Source of the DNA: an uncultured Elusimicrobiales bacterium
GTDB taxonomy: Bacteria > Elusimicrobiota > Elusimicrobia > Elusimicrobiales > Elusimicrobiaceae
Reading direction: 5' to 3'
Assembly: GCA_944322775.1 (NCBI GenBank)
Contig: CALUQA010000078.1
Location: 1 to 6,598 of the forward strand
DNA: 6,598 bases
The notes under the pieces were generated by a model, which had not been told where the DNA came from, did not search any database, and saw only the letters and a list, made by a program, of their open reading frames with translations. The position numbers and the translations under genes were made by a program. Position 1 is the stretch's first letter; every line of letters starts with the position of its first letter. Below are positions 1-3,925 of the stretch, one piece after another.

Positions 1-315
1 CGGATAGTCCGCCTTCCAAACAATTAACACGGGAATGAAGGCCAGCAAAATAAACTGCGTTAACTGGCAGCCCAGAATGGTTTTGGAGCGGCCCAGCCGG
101 TCGATGATCTGTCCGCCGAAAAGGGAAGAAAAAATATTGGGCAGTAGGGAGCAAAACGCCACAAAACCCGTCCACATCAGGCTGCCGGTGGTGCTTAGCA
201 CGTACCAGGGCAGCAGTAACTGCATAAACTGGTTGACCAAAGAAGAGGTCCCTTCGGCCGTCCATAGCAGCCGAAGCGGTGTTTTGCTGTTGCCTTTTCC
301 GGTTCCCAGTAGCAT
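1..315 (-). CDS. MFS transporter, N-terminal part (cut by the window edge)
   Basis: Reading the minus strand from an ATG at 315-313 gives 105 open codons running to the left edge, so only the start of the gene is present. After a short polar N-terminus there are hydrophobic stretches at about residues 31-60 (with LLLPWYVL) and 85-100, separated by a loop GGQIIDRLGRSKTIL at residues 67-81. This loop matches the signature motif A (G-x-x-x-D-R-x-G-R) between helices 2 and 3 of the major facilitator superfamily. The pattern of a Q/LPWYVL helix followed by a G-x-x-D-R loop is like MFS_3/DHA-type drug or metabolite exporters, but the substrate cannot be read from this part. The run GGGGGTT just before the ATG is the likely ribosome site. 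A GTG four codons upstream is in frame but would leave no such site. The gene is divergent from the DnaJ-like gene, with 49 bases between the start codons. Confidence 0.85.
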   Translation of the reverse strand, partial: MLLGTGKGNSKTPLRLLWTAEGTSSLVNQFMQLLLPWYVLSTTGSLMWTGFVAFCSLLPNIFSSLFGGQIIDRLGRSKTILGCQLTQFILLAFIPVLIVWKADYP

Positions 316-343
316 TGTAACCCCCACGGAAATTATATAAAAT
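315..343 (+). promoter_or_regulatory. Putative sigma-70-type promoter for the DnaJ-like gene
   Basis: TTGTAA (315-320) and TAAAAT (338-343) are separated by 17 bases, matching 4/6 and 5/6 of the -35 and -10 consensus. The predicted transcript would start near 350, leaving a leader of about 15 bases that contains the ribosome site AGAAGGGG (351-358), six bases before the ATG. No CIRCE-type (HrcA) inverted repeat is present in this gap, so HrcA heat-shock control is not supported here. The -35 overlaps the start codon of the divergent MFS gene. Confidence 0.4.
332..337 (-). promoter_or_regulatory. Putative -10 box for the MFS gene
   Basis: The minus strand reads TATAAT, a perfect -10 consensus, 17 bases before the MFS start codon. 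No good -35 is seen at normal spacing (TTCCCC at 17 bp). It lies inside the 12-mer ATTATATAAAAT (plus strand, 332-343) that also holds the plus-strand -10, so the two divergent promoters overlap. Confidence 0.4.
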
Positions 344-364
344 GAGGAACAGAAGGGGAAAATT

Positions 365-1354
365 ATGGCGGAATATAAAGATTATTATAAAATTTTGGGC
401 GTAAACAAAAACGCCACCGACGCCGAAATTAAAAAGGCGTTTAAAGTTGCCGCGCGCAAATACCACCCGGATTTGCACCCGGAAAGCGAAAAGGCTGCCA
501 TGACGGAAAAATTTAAAGACGTCAACGAAGCCTATGCGGTGCTTTCGGATAAACAAAAACGCGCCATTTATGACCAAGTCGGGCAGGAAGGCTACCAGAA
601 TTATGCCCGCGGCGGCGGAGCTTCCGCCGGCGGACGGACGCGGTCTTCTTCCTCTTATTACGGCGGCGGCAATCCGTTTGGCGGGGCGTATCAGCAATAC
701 GCCGGCGGCAACGGCAACACCTATTATAATTTCAGCTCTAACGGCGGCGGCGATTTTGGCGGCGCCGACTTTAGCGATTTCTTCCAAAGCATTTTTGGCG
801 GTATGGGGGGAATGGGCGGCTTTTCCGGCTTTGGCGGCACCGGCCGCCGCAGCGCAGGAACAAGCCAGCACAGTGGCGATATGGACGCCGAACTGGCCCT
901 GAACCTGGAAGATGCCCACCGCGGCGGACAAATGCAGCTTACCCTGCCGGGCGGCCGCAACGTGACGGTGAAATTGCCTGCCGGCGTGGGTGAAGGAAAG
1001 CGCATCAAACTGAAAGGTTTGGGCAACCCTACTCCGCGCGGGAACGGGGATTTGTATTTAACCATTAAAATCCGCCCGCACCTGACGTTCCGTCTGGAAG
1101 GGGACGATTTGTACGTGCCTGTCACGCTTATGCCGTGGACGGCGGCCCTGGGCGGCACCATTTATGTGCCCACGTTGGACGGCCCCGTTAAGGTAAAAGT
1201 GCCCGCCGGTACGCATAACGGCAAAAAGCTCAAACTCAGCGGCAAAGGCTTAAACAGCAAAGGCAGCCTGTTTGTCACGCTGACCATTGACGTGCCGCGC
1301 ACGCTGACCAAAGAACAAAAAGATTTGTTCACCAAGTTGGCGCAAATCAGCTGA
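365..1354 (+). CDS. cbpA: CbpA-type (class B) DnaJ co-chaperone
   Basis: This 329-residue protein has the class B J-protein layout. The J domain spans about residues 5-73, with the DnaK-stimulating HPD tripeptide at 34-36 and the helix IV region DKQKRAIYDQ. A long Gly/Phe/Tyr-rich linker (about 83-160) contains a DFSDFFQSIFGG segment like the DIF motifs of this family. Two C-terminal substrate-binding domains follow (about 172-245 and 250-329), beginning DMDAELALNLEDAHRGG. There are no CxxCxGxG zinc-finger repeats, which separates it from true DnaJ (class A); E. coli CbpA is slightly shorter. By family knowledge it delivers unfolded or nucleoid-associated clients to DnaK in the cytoplasm and stimulates its ATPase. 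dnaK and grpE are not adjacent, and no CbpM-like modulator is seen. The ATG has a good ribosome site (AGAAGGGG, 6-base spacing). The gene ends with tandem TGA TAA stops before a terminator. The symbol is by family type, not proven orthology. Confidence 0.93.
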   Translation: MAEYKDYYKILGVNKNATDAEIKKAFKVAARKYHPDLHPESEKAAMTEKFKDVNEAYAVLSDKQKRAIYDQVGQEGYQNYARGGGASAGGRTRSSSSYYGGGNPFGGAYQQYAGGNGNTYYNFSSNGGGDFGGADFSDFFQSIFGGMGGMGGFSGFGGTGRRSAGTSQHSGDMDAELALNLEDAHRGGQMQLTLPGGRNVTVKLPAGVGEGKRIKLKGLGNPTPRGNGDLYLTIKIRPHLTFRLEGDDLYVPVTLMPWTAALGGTIYVPTLDGPVKVKVPAGTHNGKKLKLSGKGLNSKGSLFVTLTIDVPRTLTKEQKDLFTKLAQIS

Positions 1355-1370
1355 TAAAACTTGTTTTGCA

Positions 1371-1401
1371 AAAGCCCGCAGAGTGCCTGCGGGCTTTTTT
1401 A
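1371..1401 (+). terminator. Intrinsic terminator of the DnaJ-like gene
   Basis: A perfect 11-bp stem (AAAGCCCGCAG, 1371-1381, with CTGCGGGCTTT, 1387-1397) closes a 5-base loop and runs into six T residues (1395-1400). It starts 16 bases after the DnaJ-like stop codon and ends only 14 bases before the next start codon. This implies that the downstream gene needs its own promoter or relies on read-through. Confidence 0.92.
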
Positions 1402-1402
1402 T

Positions 1403-1408
1403 TACAAT
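1403..1408 (+). promoter_or_regulatory. Possible -10 box giving a leaderless mRNA for the C92-like gene
   Basis: TACAAT (5/6 of the -10 consensus) ends six bases before the ATG at 1415, so a transcript from it would begin at or next to the start codon. This fits the absence of a Shine-Dalgarno sequence. The -35 position falls inside the preceding terminator hairpin and has no clear consensus, so the call is weak. Confidence 0.22.
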
Positions 1409-1414
1409 AAATAT

Positions 1415-2047
1415 ATGAAAAAATATTTTCTGTTTTTATTTTTATTTCTATTGCCTTTTGGGGGCTGGAGTTTTGATTTGCAGGACGGAGATTTGCTCTT
1501 TCAGGTGGGGCAAGGGTCGGCTTTTGAGCAGGCCATATCTTCCGCCACCGAAGGCATAGACGGGGCCGCTTTTGCCCATGTGGGCATTGCCCAGGTGCGC
1601 CAAGGCCAGCCTTTTGTGTGGGAAGCCTCCACCCAAGGGGGCGTGCGTCGGGTGCCGCTGCAGGCGTTTTTGAACGAGGCCGCCCAAAACGGCGGGCCGC
1701 TGGTGGAAGTGTTCCGCTTTAAAGCAGTTTCCAAAAAGCAGGTGCGCAAGGCCCTTAAACGCGTGAAAAAATTGGAAGGAAAGCCCTATGACTTTTTGTT
1801 CCAGCCCGACAATGACGCCTACTATTGCAGTGAGCTGGTGCAAGCCGTGTTTTTGGACAAAGACGGAAATTTTCTTTTTCCGTCTGTTTCCATGAGCTTT
1901 AATGACAAAAAAACAGGTAAGCTATCGCCTTGGTGGAAAGAGTACTTTGAGCAGAGAAACGCCCCCGTTCCGCAAGGGGTGCCCGGCACCAACCCGGGGG
2001 ATATGTCCAAGTCCGCCTTGTTAACCCGGGTGCACCGCTATTATTAA
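1415..2047 (+). CDS. Exported YiiX/peptidase C92-like permuted NlpC/P60-fold cysteine hydrolase
   Basis: The 210-residue product starts with a signal peptide: MKK, then a Phe/Leu-rich core (residues 4-15) and a likely cleavage near WSFD (18-21). The mature part shows the order typical of circularly permuted papain-fold (YiiX/YebB, poxvirus G6R-like) enzymes. First comes LQDGDLLF (22-29), then the His motif FAHVGIA with H55, then WEAS with E70, and finally PYDFLF (124-129) followed by YYCSELV with the nucleophile C138. So the presumed catalytic Cys, His and acidic residues are all present. By family knowledge such proteins cleave or transfer amide or thioester bonds in cell wall or lipid-linked substrates; the substrate here is unknown. 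I chose the ATG at 1415 because it places the signal peptide at the N-terminus. An in-frame TTG at 1361 would put the terminator hairpin inside the coding region. No ribosome site precedes the ATG. The gene is convergent with the ankyrin gene, with 4 bases between stops. Confidence 0.85.
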   Translation: MKKYFLFLFLFLLPFGGWSFDLQDGDLLFQVGQGSAFEQAISSATEGIDGAAFAHVGIAQVRQGQPFVWEASTQGGVRRVPLQAFLNEAAQNGGPLVEVFRFKAVSKKQVRKALKRVKKLEGKPYDFLFQPDNDAYYCSELVQAVFLDKDGNFLFPSVSMSFNDKKTGKLSPWWKEYFEQRNAPVPQGVPGTNPGDMSKSALLTRVHRYY

Positions 2048-2051
2048 AAAA

Positions 2052-2810
2052 TTATTTTTCGGCTTTGACGGCAGGCTTTTTGTCTGCCGTTTTTTTCGGG
2101 CAGGAACGGCGGGCTTCTTTTAACACGGAGCGCAAAGAGTCGTTTGCCGAATCATCTTTCAGCAGTTCAGGCAAGGTCTTGCCTTGATAGGTGCGGCAAG
2201 GGTCTGCCCCGTATTTAAGCAACAGGCTGACCGCTTCCGGCTTTGGGTTGGCTGTAACGGCATAGAATAAAGCGTCCGTTTGCCAGCGGGTGTATGCATT
2301 GGGATTGGCTTTTTTCTTGAGCAAATATTCCAGCAAGGAAAGGCGTTGCTTTTCCGAAGGAAGAGGGGACAAGACGGCCAACATCAAAGCCGTGGCACCG
2401 GTATCGGTGGCTAAATTGGGGTTGGCCCCCATCAGCACCAGTTGGGCGGCTGCTTCGGCATGGCCGTCGCGTATGGCCACAAACAGCGGCGTCCACCCTT
2501 GTTCGTTGGTTTGGTTGGGATCCTGTTTTTGTTTTTCGATTAAAAAGCGCAAAATTTTTGTGTTCCCGCCCGAAGCGGCCGCCAAAAGCGGCGTCATGGC
2601 GGCATGGCGGTAATCCCTAGAGGGGTCGTCAATATATATTAGCCAGTCCATCGTGGCGCCTTCTTCCAAGGCGGTTTTTAGTGCGGCTAAATTGCCGTCG
2701 TAGGCCGCCCATATAAGCGTTTGGGCCTCTTGCTCTTGTTGGCCTTGGCGATACCAAACGTAACAGCCAATCACGGTTAAAGCAAGCAATAAAATAAATA
2801 GTTTTTTCAT
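2052..2810 (-). CDS. Membrane- or lipid-anchored ankyrin-repeat protein
   Basis: This 252-residue protein begins MKK, then a hydrophobic segment (residues 4-20) containing V-I-G-C (13-16). This fits a lipoprotein signal with C16 as the lipidated Cys, or otherwise an uncleaved membrane anchor. After a Gln/Glu-rich spacer come about five ankyrin repeats: 29-56 (LIWAAYDGNLAALKTALEEGA), 71-104 (TPLLAAASGGN), 105-137 (GWTPLFVAIRDGHAEAAAQLV...GANPN), 138-176 (TALMLAVL, with an extended loop) and about 178-212 (ALFYAV...LLLKYGADP), then a short cap. The TPL and GA(N/D)P landmarks of the fold are clear. Ankyrin repeats bind proteins, so a scaffolding role at the periplasmic or inner face of the envelope is inferred; no partner is evident. 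The tail after about 236 is Lys-rich and ends PAVKAEK, nearly the same as the end of PFOR in this window. The ATG has only a weak site (AGG, 6 bases away). A TATAAT lies upstream at 2839-2834. Confidence 0.88.
   Translation of the reverse strand: MKKLFILLLALTVIGCYVWYRQGQQEQEAQTLIWAAYDGNLAALKTALEEGATMDWLIYIDDPSRDYRHAAMTPLLAAASGGNTKILRFLIEKQKQDPNQTNEQGWTPLFVAIRDGHAEAAAQLVLMGANPNLATDTGATALMLAVLSPLPSEKQRLSLLEYLLKKKANPNAYTRWQTDALFYAVTANPKPEAVSLLLKYGADPCRTYQGKTLPELLKDDSANDSLRSVLKEARRSCPKKTADKKPAVKAEK
2068..2096 (+). terminator. Intrinsic terminator of the C92-like gene, inside the convergent ankyrin gene
   Basis: The stem ACGGCAG (2068-2074) pairs with CTGCCGT (2084-2090). It can be extended by a G-U and a C-G pair around a TTTTT loop, and is followed by a run of seven T (2090-2096). 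It lies 20 bases after the C92-like stop, wholly inside the last codons of the ankyrin gene, where the opposite strand encodes its Lys-rich tail. On the minus strand no T-run follows directly, so it should work mainly for plus-strand transcripts. No convincing terminator is seen for the ankyrin gene itself. Confidence 0.8.
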
Positions 2811-2833
2811 AAATACCTGATGCAGATGTATAG

Positions 2834-2839
2834 ATTATA
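2834..2839 (-). promoter_or_regulatory. Putative -10 box for the ankyrin gene
   Basis: The minus strand reads TATAAT (2839 to 2834), 23 bases before the ankyrin start codon. The -35 region is weak. The box lies in the 12-mer ATTATATAAAAT (plus strand, 2834-2845), which is identical to the one in the MFS/DnaJ divergent promoter region. Confidence 0.4.
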
Positions 2840-2870
2840 TAAAATCAGGCCTTGTTTATTTGGAAAAACA

Positions 2871-2904
2871 AAAAACCCGAAGCGTAAGTACGCTCCGGGT
2901 TTTT
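2871..2904 (-). terminator. Intrinsic terminator of the YxDGY repeat gene
   Basis: Outer stem AAAAACCCG (2871-2879) pairs with CGGGTTTTT (2896-2904). After one A/C mismatch, AGCGT (2881-2885) pairs with ACGCT (2890-2894) around a 4-base loop. Read on the minus strand, the hairpin follows the repeat-protein stop by about 15 bases and is followed by TTTTTGTTTTT. It is symmetric enough to act on both strands. It separates the repeat gene from the ankyrin gene, so the two are probably separate transcription units. Confidence 0.88.
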
Positions 2905-2918
2905 TAACAAGTATTAGA

Positions 2919-3752
2919 TTAATGATGTTTTTTATGAAATTCTTGCCACAAGATTAAATCGCCTTTTGCCTTGGCACGGCAGCCTTCTTTAATAAAGTTC
3001 TTAATGGCTTGCCAAAGCTGACGGTAGCCGTCGGTATAACTAACTTTTGTATAGCCTTCAGCCATATTTTGGTAGCCGTCTTTATAGGTATTGGCCACGG
3101 CTTGACCCATTTGGCGGTAGCCGTCGATATAATCTACTTTTTTGTAGCCTTCAGCCATATTTTGGTAGCCGTCTTTATAGGCATTGGCCACGGCTTGACC
3201 CATTTGGCGGTAGCCGTCAACATAATCGGCTTTTTTATAGCCTTCAGCCATGTTTTGATATCCGTCTTTATACACTTGAGCAACTTGCTGGGCCCCGTCT
3301 GCGGCCACTTGGCCTAATTGGCGATAGCCGTCAACATAGCTAACGCCTTTGCCATAAGGGTTGCTTTGAGCCAACAAAGTCAGCAAACTTTTGCGTCCTT
3401 GTTCTTGAGCATTATTTTGTTTTTCGGGGGACAGACAAGCACTTTCTTCGGAGGTGTTTTTTAATAAATTCGTACAGGTATTCAATGTATTTTGAAGCGT
3501 TTTATGCGTTTCAATAGGGAAATTTTGCGTATTGACAGCTTCTTCGGCAAAACCTTGGCAGTAGGCCAAAGCTTCCCACTGTGTCTGAAAGCACAAATTA
3601 TTTAGGCAGGCCGTCGGCACTTGCTGGACAAAAGCCTGTTCAAACCCTTTTAGCATAGCCTTGTTTTGCGCTTCCGTGCGCTGGGCGGCAGCCGGCAAAG
3701 CGGCGGCCATCAGACCAATTAGAACAGAAGAAACAATCATTGATTTTTTCAT
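2919..3752 (-). CDS. Secreted six-cysteine protein with nested YxDGY repeats, function unknown
   Basis: I do not recognise this 277-residue protein. It has a classical signal peptide (MKK, hydrophobic core 5-19, cleavage probably after LPAAA at 23). The N-terminal mature part (24-138) is mostly polar, probably helical, and holds C49, C54, C65, C93 and C106; with C258 near the end this makes six Cys, enough for three disulfides. Residues 139-253 form a tandem repeat of a 31-residue unit made of two half-units, each starting Y-x-D-G-Y (at 139, 161, 177, 192, 208, 223 and 239). The spacing alternates 15 and 16, except for a first unit that is 7 longer. The tail is basic and ends HKKHH. It is not a MORN, TPR or Sel1 repeat by motif. 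A periplasmic or surface role is inferred only from the signal peptide and Cys content. Start: AAGGAG (3765-3760) is seven bases before the ATG. It is flanked by its own promoter-like sequence and terminator. Confidence 0.85.
   Translation of the reverse strand: MKKSMIVSSVLIGLMAAALPAAAQRTEAQNKAMLKGFEQAFVQQVPTACLNNLCFQTQWEALAYCQGFAEEAVNTQNFPIETHKTLQNTLNTCTNLLKNTSEESACLSPEKQNNAQEQGRKSLLTLLAQSNPYGKGVSYVDGYRQLGQVAADGAQQVAQVYKDGYQNMAEGYKKADYVDGYRQMGQAVANAYKDGYQNMAEGYKKVDYIDGYRQMGQAVANTYKDGYQNMAEGYTKVSYTDGYRQLWQAIKNFIKEGCRAKAKGDLILWQEFHKKHH
2994..3338 (-). repeat. Coding tandem repeat, 93-bp unit, about 3.5 copies
   Basis: On the minus strand the units are 3338-3225 (114 bp, with a 21-bp insertion), 3224-3132 (93 bp), 3131-3039 (93 bp) and a half unit 3038-2994. 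Units 2 and 3 differ at 8 of 93 positions by my base-by-base count, and they share identical runs of about 35 bases. This points to recent tandem duplication or ongoing homogenisation. All lengths are multiples of three, so the reading frame is kept. Confidence 0.93.
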
Positions 3753-3759
3753 TACTTCT

Positions 3760-3765
3760 CTCCTT
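3760..3765 (-). promoter_or_regulatory. Strong Shine-Dalgarno site of the YxDGY repeat gene
   Basis: The minus strand reads AAGGAG seven bases before the ATG at 3752. It is the best ribosome site in the window and decides the start. It suggests efficient translation, unlike the two neighbouring envelope genes, which have weak or no sites. Confidence 0.8.
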
Positions 3766-3789
3766 ATAATAAAAGTGCTTCTTTTACTT

Positions 3790-3817
3790 ATATTATGCGC
3801 TTATGAAAAAGACACAA
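3790..3817 (-). promoter_or_regulatory. Putative promoter of the YxDGY repeat gene
   Basis: On the minus strand TTGTGT (3817-3812) and TAATAT (3795-3790) are 16 bases apart, with an expected transcript start near 3783 and a leader of about 30 bases containing AAGGAG. The match is moderate. TATAAG just downstream (19-base spacing) is an alternative -10. Confidence 0.35.
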
Positions 3818-3876
3818 CAAGGGTATTTGGACCCAGAAATGAATAGAAAAAGGACCTATGTTATTATGCACAAAAC

Positions 3877-3910
3877 AAAACCCCCGGCTTTTTACTAAGC
3901 CGGGGGTTTT
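3877..3910 (-). terminator. Intrinsic terminator of the PFOR gene
   Basis: A perfect 14-bp stem (3877-3890 with 3897-3910; core CCCCCGGCTT / AAGCCGGGGG) closes a 6-base loop. It lies 15 bases past the PFOR stop on the minus strand, where the exit side reads TTTTGTTTTG. The plus-strand side also ends in five T, so it could be bidirectional, but no plus-strand gene ends here. The rest of the gap 3753-3925 holds only the repeat-gene promoter and ribosome site. Confidence 0.92.
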
Positions 3911-3925
3911 TAGTTTTGGTTTAAA

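Noticed and set aside
35..340. Plus-strand 101-codon frame at the left edge
   Set aside because: It overlaps the MFS gene on the other strand, which shows hydrophobic helices and motif A; the plus frame shows no domain.
724..1161. Minus-strand frame opposite the DnaJ-like gene
   Set aside because: It is a Pro/Ser-rich shadow of the Gly-rich linker and C-terminal domains of the chaperone, with no own ribosome site or domain.
1361..1414. Extended TTG start for the C92-like protein
   Set aside because: It would translate through the DnaJ terminator hairpin and bury the signal peptide behind 18 extra residues. The ATG at 1415 is a better N-terminus.
3039..3224. CRISPR-like direct repeats
   Set aside because: The units are contiguous 93-bp tandem repeats in an open reading frame, with no unique spacers.
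3009..3343. Plus-strand frames with repeated hydrophobic units opposite the repeat gene
   Set aside because: The repetition only mirrors the 93-bp coding repeats of the minus-strand gene, which has a signal peptide, a strong ribosome site and a terminator.
3821..3834. Short inverted repeat GGGT-ATTTGG-ACCC just upstream of the repeat-gene promoter
   Set aside because: A 4-bp stem is too short to call an operator without conservation data.
3838..3900. Small plus-strand ORF of about 19 codons
   Set aside because: It runs into the PFOR terminator stem, has a poor start context and no recognisable sequence.
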